Source of the DNA: Umbilicaria muhlenbergii
Lineage: Eukaryota > Ascomycota > Lecanoromycetes > Umbilicariales > Umbilicariaceae
Assembly (NCBI GenBank): GCA_000611775.1
Contig: KK106982.1
Location: 2,599,992-2,663,991, forward strand
Direction: 5' to 3'
DNA length: 64,000 bases
In this document: positions 34,019 to 45,100 of the stretch, piece by piece
Layout of the letters: each line of letters opens with the position of its first letter
How positions within the stretch are numbered: position 1 is the first letter of the stretch
The notes under the pieces: model-generated
Database searches by the model: none
Told to the model about the DNA's origin: nothing
The model's input: the letters and a program-made list of their open reading frames with translations, nothing else
Made by a program: the position numbers and the translations under genes

Positions 34019-37000
34019 CTTAGCCCTTTGCTCAGTTTCCTCATGAATGTGTATCAGTATTGATTATGACTCACAGAGCCTCAGGAAAGTCCTCATAAAA
34101 CTTTTTAATTAATTTCTTAAAGTTGCAGGTGTTATCTGCAAACTTTTAAGTAATCTCTGAGAATTCCTTTCACACAATGTGATATTATAAAACAGGTTTA
34201 TCCTCAGAGCTGATCACAATTCATGAGGCTGTTATAACCTCAACTTTTCACTCTCTTTCAGCTGAGTTCTCTGTGAGATGAAGTAATTTAAGCTCTGATG
34301 TATCCTCACCTGCTCATGATTTATGATCATGAAGCAGGTTAACATGAAACACATTATGAATGCAAAGTTCCTTCAGTAGTTTCAGCTGATAAGCAATGTT
34401 CTTAATCTTTTTTATAATCTGAAAGAGTTCATAATGCTGTCAATTCAGCTTTCATAAGAGTCACTTCAGGGTTATGTTCTTGACCTTTAATCAGATCAAC
34501 TGTTCAACTCTATAAATCATGTCAAGGTGAAACTGATTGTAATGCTTAACTTGATACTCTTAAGACTTCACAAGAGCTCTGCAGACTTCTATTTAAATCT
34601 TGTGAAGATGCTTCATAAGCTGCTCAGCTTCAATGATAATTCCCTTAACTGCAAAGTACTTCATGAGTTCCTCTGCAGTGAGCATATCTGATCTAGGTAT
34701 GAAGTCATAGATGATCTTAAATGATGTCTTTTCAGTAGAAGAGTGTAAGCTCACATTGTACATGAACTCAGTTAATGTTAAAAGTGAGGCTCAATTGTCC
34801 TGTTGATAATTAACATAACTTCACAGGTACTGTTTCAACATGCTATTTTATTATTCAGTCTGCTCATCAGTTTGCAGATGAAAGGCAGTGCTCAATTAAT
34901 AATCAATCTTTAATGTGAACATTAAGTTGACTCAGAGTCATGAGGTAAAAACAGATTCATGATCTGAAATTAAAGCTTAAGTGACTTCATGCAGTTTAAC
35001 AATCTCTCTCACAAAGGTCTTTGTGAGTTGATCAGCAGTTCAGTCCTTTCTGGCTGAAATATAATGTGTCATCTTTAAGAATTTACACATCATCATCAGT
35101 ATGACATCATACACATCCTCATAAGCATGACTCTCTGAAAGGTTAATTATGAAGTTTAAAATGAGTACCTCTCAGGGTTCCTTCAAGATAAGTATGAGTT
35201 ATAATAATTCAAGTTATCTTTCATGAATGACTCTGACTCCCTGACAGACAAGACAAGAATTGCAGTATTTCTGAATTTGCTTTCACATGTTCAGTCAGTA
35301 GTACTTTGCATGTATCAGAGTAAAGATTTTCTCTGTTGTGAGGTGATCTGCAAGTGACTCATCATGATGCTTCTTAATAATCTCAAGTTGTAACAACTCT
35401 GCATGAGGTATATAAAGCATTAAGTTAAAGTATAAAAGGTCATTTCTTCATGATCAGAGTGAGTGAGAACCTGACATTCTTGAATTAACTTCATGAGCAG
35501 TAATCTGTTTCAGCATATGCTTCATGAGGGGATCAATCCGCAAGAACTCAGGTAACATTTTAATGAGAGAGATGTCAACCTCCTCATAAGATTCTTCATT
35601 CAAAACAGCCTCAGAGGTCTGTTTTTGTTGATTTCACTGCTGAGGACTTGTTGTGCCTGCAATTAATACCTCATGAAGGTGTACCTCCTGAGTCAATAAA
35701 TCATCTTTAAACTTAACTGAAATTAAAGTTACTGTCAGGAACAATATTTGTTGCAACATTAAAGCATTCTCAATCTGATCCTCTTGTTTCACTTCATGTT
35801 GATGATCAGGTCTTCATGAAGGACTGTCAACAAAATTCAGATTTCTCTTTTAATAAATGATAACAAAATCATAAATTGATAAAGTCAACACTCATCAAAC
35901 CTGTCTTCATGAGAGCTTATGAGTAATTATAAAACTTCACAAGCTTGAATGATCTGATAGCACCTCAACTGAATGAGTGAATCCTTTTAAATAATGCTAT
36001 CAATGATGAAAACTCTCAACTATTGTGAGCAGTTCTTCATCATGAGTTTCATACTTTCATTTCATGAGTATCATCTTTCATGAGAAATAGGCTGTAACTC
36101 TTCACTCATCAGAGTGCTTTTGTGAGAAAATATTTAAAATTGCATACCCTGAGGCATCTGTTTCAAGCTGTATTAATAGTGTGATGTTGAAATGCTGCAG
36201 GAACAGAGCAGTAGTGAAAGTTTACATAAGAATTTTAAAAGCAGTCTGTGTCTTCAAAGACAGAAAGCCTGCCCTTCATGAGATCAACTTCTTGTTTGAT
36301 TTTGCATTAAACCCTTTAATGATCTCTGTGAGAGGTGCAGTGATACATGAGAAGCCCTGTATGAACCTTTGATAAAAATTCATGAAGCTCAGAAATGTTT
36401 ACACTTCATGCACACTTTCTGACTCTGATCAGTTGACAATGATGAATATGTGATTCATCTTCATTTCAACCTCTGTATCTGTGATAACATATCTCAAGAA
36501 GGGCACACGCTTCATATTAAATAAGCATTTAAAAAGCTTTGTGAACAACTCTGTCATAAGCAGAGCTTTCAAGATAATCTGAACATGCTGTTCATGCTGA
36601 CTCTCTTTCATTGAGTAAATCAGTATATTATTCAAGAATACAATCATGAAGATGTTTAAATGTTCATGAAGAACTTCATGAATATAAGACTGAAAACTTG
36701 CAGGAGCATTGATAAGCTTAAAAGATATAATTAAGTATTCATACAGTCTGTACTTAGTATGAAAGGTTGTCTTTCACTCATCATCCTCATGTATGTGAAT
36801 GTGATAATAAGCATTTTTAACATCAATCTTCATAAAGATTTGAGTGTCACAGACATGATTCATGATCTCATTAATTAATGATAAAGGGTATCAGTTCTTT
36901 TAAGTAATAACATTTAACCTCTGATAATTCATGCAGAGCTGCAAGTCTTCATCATTTTTAAGTGCAAAAAGTACTGACACTCCTGCAGAAGATCATGATG

Positions 37001-38850
37001 ACTGAATAAACTCATTCATGAGATTAATATTTAAATACTCCTGTAGTACAGCCAACTCCTTCATGAAAAGATTGTATATAAAGTCAAAAGATGATGTTGT
37101 CCTCTTCAGCAGGTTAATTGAGTGATCTTCTTTGTAATGAAGAGGCAGAGTTTTCATCTGAATTTCTGAAAAGACCTTCATGAGGCTCTTGTAGACTTCA
37201 GAAATCAGGTTCATGAAGCTTTTCAATTCATTAAAATTTATCACCTGTAATCTCTGCATCTTGTAGTTCATCTTAAGGTCTCTGAGTTTTCTCATGAGGC
37301 CTTTTATGATGATCTCTTTCAGCAGTGAAGTCATTAAAGAGTTTCCTGCATCTGACCTTCATTATACTGTAAGATTGATGAAGTCAACCTTCAGATTATT
37401 TCATCATAATCATGATATTTTTAAGATTACTGACATCTTTAAGTCAGCAGAGGTAAAAGGTTCACAAGTTTATTTTCAGACTCTGAAAGAGTCCTGAACC
37501 TCTATTACTTCATGATAAATAAAATAAGTCTGCAAGGTATCTTCTTCAACATGATGAAGTGATAACATTTTAAAGACTGAAGATAAGCCCTTTGCAATAT
37601 TCTTGTGAAGAAGATTGAGGTCATTAACATTGTTAAAAACAGCTGAAAGTGATCTTCCTGCAAGGCATACTGTGAATCATAATCATGTCTTCATCTTAAA
37701 AGATACACTCTTCTCTGATCTTGACTTCATGATGATCTTCATAGTAGTCTCAGAGACTGCTGTGACATGATTACTGCTGTTAACTGAATCAGTTGACAGA
37801 GTTCTGCTCACAGTGTTGTCTGACTTCTTCTTAAAACAGTTCAGTTCTTTATGTTCACACTTATCACAGTAGTTGCAGTCTTCATCAAAGAACACTTCTC
37901 ATGAGGGTTCTGAATTGTGTGATGTAGTGATGATGAATGTTGTAGGTTTGTGATTCTTTCACTTCACAGTGTTCACAGAGATGCTCTTGCTGAAGTCACT
38001 GTTCACAGTTATTGTTCATGAGTGAGTTTCAGTCCTGATGCTGAGATGAAGTTTCTTCATGAGTGTAATTAAATCTTCATGAGAATTTGAAAACACAGAG
38101 TGTCTGTGAATCTTCTGCTTCATGACATGATTCAAGCTCTTGAAGAAGATCATTAACTGAATTTAATGATAATTCTTCACCTTATTTTTTATTTATGTCA
38201 GAAGTTCATCTGACCTGTGAAGATACTCATCATCAGATTCACTGCTCAGCTTGTGGTAATTTATTTAATTCATTCATGCATTATACACCTGATTATCATG
38301 ATCTTTTAAAAGAGACTTTAAAAAGTTCTTCTGACTTTCTCAGATATCTTTTAAGCTCTTTTCTTCATGATATGTGACTCATCATTTTATAATCTTGTAG
38401 TTCAGATATTGATCTGACTCTTCAAGGTGAAGCTTCACAGGAAGGTGCTTAATTTAATATACATACTGCTGAAAGTGAAGGTAGTCCTTCATATGATAAA
38501 GGTCTTCATCTTTGACTCACTTTTCATAGCAGGCGTGTTTCAGAGTTGAAGATAAATCTGATGTAAATCATTTATAAGTTTTAAGCTCAGTCTGCCTAAT
38601 ACATTCCTTTTCACTCATGAGTTGAATCTTTGCAAGTTGAATTTTGATATTCATCATGATGAACTCCTCAGAGAATGTAGAAGTGACGTGTTGTGACTGA
38701 GAGTTAAGAATGATAAAATCATCATTAACTGTTGCTTGTGAAGTTTCTGAAGTGATTTGTGAAACTGTTGCAGAGGCTGATTGAGGAGCTCATGAGTTTT
38801 CAGTCATTCTTGCTGAACAGCATCCTTACAATGAATTGAAGCAATAAAAC

Positions 38851-39305
38851 TGTAAGTGTATTATCATGAGGTAATATCTTAACTAAGAAATTATGAAGTT
38901 ATGTGACAATAGTGACTTAAACTTATAGTTGATGATTCACAATAATATGATATTGTTAGTAGGTAGAGAATTATTGTTAAGAAAAAAAGTGAGACATGCT
39001 CTGACCTCATAATATATCTCTTCTGAAGTTAGCCTGCCTGAGGAAGATCTCATGAAGCAGTCACCTCAGTGAAGCTGCCTTCATGAGATGTTCATTACTG
39101 AATTACACCTTCATGAGGTGTCATCAATGATGTTAACTTCTTTAATCACTTTCATGAAGTGTCAGGAGTGATGTTTATCAGCTGAGCTCCCTCATGAGGT
39201 TGATTCATTAATGAAAGTTACCTTCACAAGGCTGTGCTGTTGCTAAGCATAACCTTTCTTATTCTGAACTAGCACTTGATGAGTTTTGTACATCAGATGC
39301 TCACA
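38851..39305 (-). repeat. 5' LTR of element C
   Basis: 455 bp, partner of 19299-19753. The gag-like start at 38807 follows 44 bp inside. Confidence 0.9.
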
Positions 39306-39606
39306 CATCTTTCTGATCACTTCAACTGAGGCATTAAACAGCGGTTCAACTCATCAATGCATGTTTGAAGAAAGGTTGTTTTTGACTGATTGATGTTTTT
39401 GCAGGCCAATCACCCTGACTACAAGAATTTAAAAATTGATGAGGACAAACTGCTGACTCTGCCTGAAGATGACTCTATTACTGATCAGCTGCCTGCATGT
39501 GAGGTGAATGAGCCCTCTTTTTTTAATCTGAATGATATTCTGAATGATCAAGGTCTTCTGAACGCGGATCTGAACAGACTTGATGATGAAAATCACATGA
39601 TGTTTT
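39306..39606 (+). pseudogene. Right part of the Helitron-like relic, cut by the gap
   Basis: The plus-strand frame reads VVFD, TGA (for Trp), then LMFLQANHPDY and IDEDKLLTLPEDDSI. This is a segment I associate with the N-terminal region of fungal Helitron/PIF1-type proteins (DUF6570-like). It runs open into the gap. It continues the same strand as the Cys-rich relic left of element C, so C probably inserted into this gene. Confidence 0.45.
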
Positions 39607-39956
39607 NNNNNNNNNNNNNNNNNNNNNNNNNNNNNNNNNNNNNNNNNNNNNNNNNNNNNNNNNNNNNNNNNNNNNNNNNNNNNNNNNNNNNNNNNNNNNN
39701 NNNNNNNNNNNNNNNNNNNNNNNNNNNNNNNNNNNNNNNNNNNNNNNNNNNNNNNNNNNNNNNNNNNNNNNNNNNNNNNNNNNNNNNNNNNNNNNNNNNN
39801 NNNNNNNNNNNNNNNNNNNNNNNNNNNNNNNNNNNNNNNNNNNNNNNNNNNNNNNNNNNNNNNNNNNNNNNNNNNNNNNNNNNNNNNNNNNNNNNNNNNN
39901 NNNNNNNNNNNNNNNNNNNNNNNNNNNNNNNNNNNNNNNNNNNNNNNNNNNNNNNN
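39607..39956. other. Assembly gap (350 N)
   Basis: A run of undetermined bases, probably of estimated length. Frames that cross it are artefacts. Sequence to its right has ordinary composition, so the AT-rich island ends within or at the gap. Confidence 0.99.
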
Positions 39957-40656
39957 ATGAGGCTACAATCTACATATCTATCTAAAATCTCTATTGGGTA
40001 AACCTGAAACATATAAAATAAATGAAAATCAGCCCCCGAGGTTGGTATATAATGACGTTTAGCGGGAATAACATTAAAGCCGGTAGGGCTATGGCCTGCA
40101 CGTGATTAAAACTCGTCGTCCCGTCCGCTTATTTGCTTAGTCATGCAAGCTCATGCCTCAAGCGAGAGGTCCCCTCACGGTGGATCATTTTAAAGAAACA
40201 GTATATCTCTCCCGGACCTATTTGTGGTCTCTGGCGGGCGCATTTTAAATAGCTGCCAGTTACATTCAATCCTACCACAGTCCTTTCCATTATGGAATTG
40301 AGGCACCACTTCGTAAGAGAATGTGGTGATCATGCGGCAACCTGCAGCGATGCGGGTGGGCGTTTCTCAGCGCGATTGGGAAAGGTCACGTGCCCTTATA
40401 TAAGAACGACTTCTTCGCCAACACCGCAAGAATCTGTATCACACGGGGTCATTTGACCATTTCAAACCAGACAGCTCGCATTTATCAGCTCTACCTTTAT
40501 CCCCAAGTGGCACAGAGTATTGGGATACGGCCTGTGGGCTGAGGGATTTAAGAGACCTTAGGATTGAGAGATGCAAAAACGTGATTTTCTTCCTTCTATC
40601 TGCGAAGATCCCGAAGACTATGTACAAGAGTTTCATGCAATTCGCGATTCGCAAAG
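39957..40656. other. Intergenic region right of the gap
   Basis: No gene is supported. A TATATAAG box at about 40397 could serve a transcript starting near 40420-40650. Confidence 0.4.
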
Positions 40657-41704
40657 ATGTCTCCTCTTCCCCTTGTTGCCTTAGGACTCGGCCGCAATTC
40701 GGTTCAGAACTTCATCTCCGAACGACGCTACGCTTTCAGGGCAGAAGATCGCTGGTAAGTTTTTCAGCAGATGACGCTCTATCACCTGTCTACACACATT
40801 GTCGACAAATGTCTTCAAGGCCATCTAATTATGAGCTTAGAGCGGCTTGCATCTACCTTATAACAGGCTGTAAGCCCTGTTCAAGATATGCGACCTCTCA
40901 AAATCTCGAGGATTCTTTCACTGAAAGGATTGCGCACTGAATGCCCCACGTCTCGCTTGTTCCTCCATCTCTGACTCCCTGTTCCTCGCAGCGGTATGGA
41001 GGAGAAAAGTGTCGACAACTGTTGTCGGAGCATATTCTACAGAAATATACCTGGGAATTTCAGTGCCGCCCTTAGACGTACGCCTCATGCCGGGTCCGCA
41101 AGATCCTTACTTGTGGTCTCCTCTCCCTGAGAAGAGACATATGTTCAAGAAGCGTCTAAGCAAACACTGCATCCAAGCCTACAAAGAGATATACGTTGGA
41201 ATAGACGAGTCCTTTGAGGCACTTCCTGCCTACGCCTGCTTGAGCGATACTGGCTTCCCTGGAGTGAAAGTTTCGCCGGAGAGATTATGTGATTCTGAAG
41301 CAGCAACAACGCCTGCAATAAGCTTCACGGCTATGCTTGACGAACTGACGAGTCGCAATGCCGAACCGGAGGTGGAATTGGAGGAGTGGAAGTTGGCAGC
41401 TTCGCAGGCTCAGCTGCTGAATCGCGCCAATCCCCTGCGACTGGAGCATGAGGGGATTACGGAAAATTGCCGCCAGCTCGCTTCGGCTGCTGAATTTTAC
41501 CGGGTAAAGGCTTCACAGGCACCTGAAGTCATTAAAGAGATCTTCAGCTCTTTCCAATCAGCAAGAACTAAGACATCACTTTCAAGCCTGAAACCGCAGA
41601 ATCAGGTGATTCGTTGGTTATCTCTTCGGCCCACCGCATCCGTTGTCTGTTTCACGCTCCACGACCAAACCATGATTCCCTACTTCCATCGGAAATGCAA
41701 GTGA
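40657..41704 (+). CDS. Hypothetical protein, uncertain exon structure
   Basis: A plausible first exon (40657-40754, MSPLPLVALGLGRN) ends at a good GTAAGT donor. A longer downstream exon opens at an acceptor near 40991 and runs to 41704. It encodes about 237 residues with a Glu/Ala-rich helical stretch (about 41330-41560: LTSRNAEPEVELEEWK and following). The middle exons and phase are not resolved, and there is no in-frame ATG at the start of the large exon. I do not recognise a domain. It lies between the transposon nest and the DUF3435 gene and may be cargo or a decayed gene. Confidence 0.3.
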
Positions 41705-42152
41705 ATTCGCCTTCTACCCGGTTCTCAACCCAACGATGGCCCTGTCATCCCAAGATTCTAATTCTACCACCCATCTACCATAGCCCTCGATGTGATGGAT
41801 TTCCGTGAAGGATGAAGAGGCGAAGCGGTAAGGCTTTGCACCGGGCGTAGCAGGGTCCTGGACCGCGAAGCAAGAGCAAGGCTCCATACTTAGTCGCCAT
41901 AGGCGAAGAATACATGATGGCTTATTTACCCTACTCTCACTATTACGACCATCCTGCCTTGATTCAAATGGCAGCGGCTTTGGCATGTATACATTTCGAA
42001 AAGTAATAGAACTACCAGGTCCTAAATTCTTACAGCCATAAAAAAAAGGAAATATTACAGCGTCTCGGACAATCTGTGAGATTCATCAAAGGCAAGCTCG
42101 CCCTCCACCACCAAACTTCAGAAGTTGACGAGTCAGAGTCATAGAATAGGTC
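41705..42152. other. Intergenic, no feature seen
   Basis: Tail region between the hypothetical gene and the 3' end of the DUF3435 gene. Confidence 0.4.
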
Positions 42153-45100
42153 TCACTCCTCTCCGTGTAGCGTTTCCCCAAGACGCGCACTCTCCTGGAG
42201 AATTTGTCGCGCCCTCTCATCACACACCTTCATGTCCTCCTTGATCAGCATCACCGCCAGTTCTGGTACCAGAACCGTGATGACATAGTTAGCCACTCCG
42301 ACGGCCCTCAAGAGTCGATCCTTAACCGCCCATTGAGGAAGCTCGGATCTGAACTCGAATATGATGTGTTCGCCCCTGAGGATGTCAGCATTAGGCTAAA
42401 TGAAACGGCAGAGAAGGGACTGAAACGGTCGACCGATTCAAAGGGTTGGAAGAACAACTTACATGACCTCTTGTCCGCGAGGGCCATAATAGCCTGCCGT
42501 CGCATATTCCATGCCTCGGTATTTGGGGTTTGCACTGCTTGCCACGGCCGATTCTAATTCTGAGCAATAGAACGATGGTGAACCCCCGTTCAAGATCCCG
42601 CGAAGGGCAGGGAAAAATTTCGCCAACCGATTCTCGGATAGTCGCGTCGAGCCCATTCGGCTCCCGCATTTTTAGGCTTGTGGGCATTGCAAAAGGCCAT
42701 TTGCTGTCGCACGTTCATGCGCTTGTTCGAACGTTTCGACGGGCGAGGAACGTCGGTTCGGCATATTGGGCACTTGCTGGTAATGGGGTCGGTTTCTTTT
42801 GGAACCAGCACGTTACCTGAAGCCGACGCCGGCTCGTCATGGGCGAATTGCGTTGCAAGCAATTGCTCTTCCCTCGTGTCGTCCGTAATGGGAGCTTGGG
42901 ACTCGGGTTCATGATCAGACAGCTCCTGCAGAATAGGTTTTCCGTCGGGACCCGGAACCTCCACCCACCCTTGGATTTGTGTGGTCGACTCGGTTGGCTC
43001 TTTATGGCCCGGGGTGTTATAAGATTTGTAGGGGAGACGTGTACGACGTTGACTCAACAACGAATCGAGGCTGGGCAGATCGAGTCCGTCCTCCCCATCA
43101 CCCTGAGGCGTGTTAATGCCCTGAGAAGAATCAGATGTCGAAGGTTGAGATGTCGAGCCCACTGAGCAGAATAAGGCTGGATCCAGGAGATCCTCGAAAG
43201 AGCCAGAGCATGCGTCGGTGATGGGCGTAAATGCCGACGTCGGATCGGTGGTGCTGCCTTCTGCCCCACCGACGTCATCCATCCAGAAGGCATCGTCCAC
43301 GAAACCTCCTGTAGCACTATCATCGTACAGATCGCCACCATGCGGCGGCTGCTCCAGCAGTGCTTGGCCTTCAAGCTCCCGTCCCCCTACTTCTCCGTCG
43401 TCCTCACCGTCGACTAGGGTCACGCTTGAACTATGCCAATACGGTTCGGGGGAGCAGCTGCGGGATGATGGAATCGACATGGAGAGCTCCTTGGTAGTGT
43501 GGAGACCCTCATGCTGGCCGTTAGATGAATCGGGATGATCCAACCTGGTAGGTGGGGACCACTCGACGAAAATCGACCCAGCTAGTGCTTTCTTCGGACC
43601 CGGTTTCTTCCTGTTGGGCGGCTTCTTGCTGTTGGACCGCTTCGTCCTACCCGGTAATATCTGCCCCGGAACGGGCAGGTTCTTAGACCCCGAGTTGCCG
43701 AATGGGGAGCATTCGATGAACGTGGCACTTGCTTTCGCGGCTTTTCTCCTCTTGTGCGGTCTCGTCTCGTCGCCATCATCCACGCTGGGAATGGAAGTTA
43801 CATCACCAAGATCCTCGTCCTCTAGTGCCGGCTCCTTTACACTAAACCTCTTCCATTCGGCCTTCCAGAGGCCATAAGTATCGCTCAAATGGTAGCAGAG
43901 GGACTTCTTGTCTTTCGCCTCTGTGCCGCAGATGCAAGAGGTCGGCCAAGAGCGCACTGTGTTGATGTGGTCCTCCTCGACGTGGGTCATCAGAGTGCAG
44001 TTCCGGGTCCACTGCTTCAACCTCTTAGCGGCTGGAAGGCTTTCGTTACGCAGACACCAAGGACAGAAACCGGGACTGATCATAGTATGACAGTATATGC
44101 GTATTCCACACCAGGTGGGCGTGGTGCTGTCGAGGTGGCCGCGGCAATGTTCTTCCCAGGCGCCGTCGCCGTCAAACCACTTGAAGCAGAGGAAACAATA
44201 TTCTACCCGGACCGAGCCGGTACGGTCTGAGCCATTTCTCGCTTTTACGGTCGCTATGTAGTCTCTGCGGCGGCAGGCGTGGATGTGGTCGGCTCGGGTC
44301 CGCTTCGCTGCAGGCAATTCCGAACGACAAACGGGACAGGCTCCATCGACAGGCTCGTCGCCTGGCCGGTACATGACTTCGAAGTTCCTTGTGGAAAGGG
44401 ATAACAAATCTTCAACGGCCTGCAGCTTCTGGTTCCTGGTGCGAGGCTCCGTGGACTTGATCATGTTGGCGAGACGAACGCGCTCTGGCATTATGCGGAA
44501 GAGGGTCTGGGCCCTGCTGGCGGCAGGAGACCGGTCCGGCGATGTCTTCCCGCGGGACTGGATGATATTTTCATATCTGGCCTCCAGCCAGTCTGCCTTC
44601 CACTGTTCCAGCCTGCGGTTCATGAGCCAATGACGGTAGGTTGTGTATTTCCGCTCTGCTTCCTTGACGGCTTCAGGGGGCGCACCGCGTTGCCGGAGCT
44701 CGCGAACGTTTCCAAGCAGTGTACACGCCTTCGGGTTCTGGACGAATTCGGCCATTCTCTCTGCCGGCAGCTCTTGCGGAAGGCCTGGTGCTCGCTTGAC
44801 GCTGGTGCTGCGAAGCTTCTTTATGTGATCTGTGCGCTGCTCCATCCCGAGAAAAGCCTCCATTCCGTCGATGCCGCTGATCGGGTCTAGATATTTCTTA
44901 TTGCACACGTCAGACGAAGCCCAGCCCAGGAGCTTGTTTCTCTCCCCAGGAGTGGCAATTTCTACTCAGAGGTAAGCGACCACGCCAGACGGGGGAAGCG
45001 CAAGAACCTGCTAAGAACTTACTGTCGACCACGTTCGCGAGGGCACGCCGCAGAGCGTGAATGGTGAGCACGCCGTAATACCCCGCGTTCCGAACTATTT

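Larger units (their letters stand above)
19299..39305 (-). mobile_element. Ty3/gypsy LTR retrotransposon C (outer), split by A
   Basis: Its two 455-bp LTRs (19299-19753 and 38851-39305) begin TG and end CA. Target duplications CATCC (19294-19298) and CATCT (39306-39310) differ by one transition. Coding is on the minus strand. A gag-like frame starts at about 38807. A CX2CX4HX4C knuckle (CNYCDKCEHKELNC) lies at about 37870-37830. Pol onset is at 37330-37000, and RT near 36640 has FLNNILIYS, the catalytic aspartates changed to asparagine. An integrase H2C2 region sits at about 35250. A C-rich tract beside the left LTR (19754-19770) is the polypurine tract on the minus strand. The element is dead: stops occur throughout. 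Without the insert its length is about 7.3 kb. Confidence 0.9.

Noticed and set aside
39390-40001. Frames spanning the N run on both strands
   Set aside because: They exist only because undetermined bases contain no stop codons. Only the part before 39607 carries sequence.
40571-40687. Small frame MQKRDFLPSICEDPEDY before the hypothetical gene
   Set aside because: It overlaps the better first-exon candidate in another frame and stops after 38 codons; it may be a leader frame at most.
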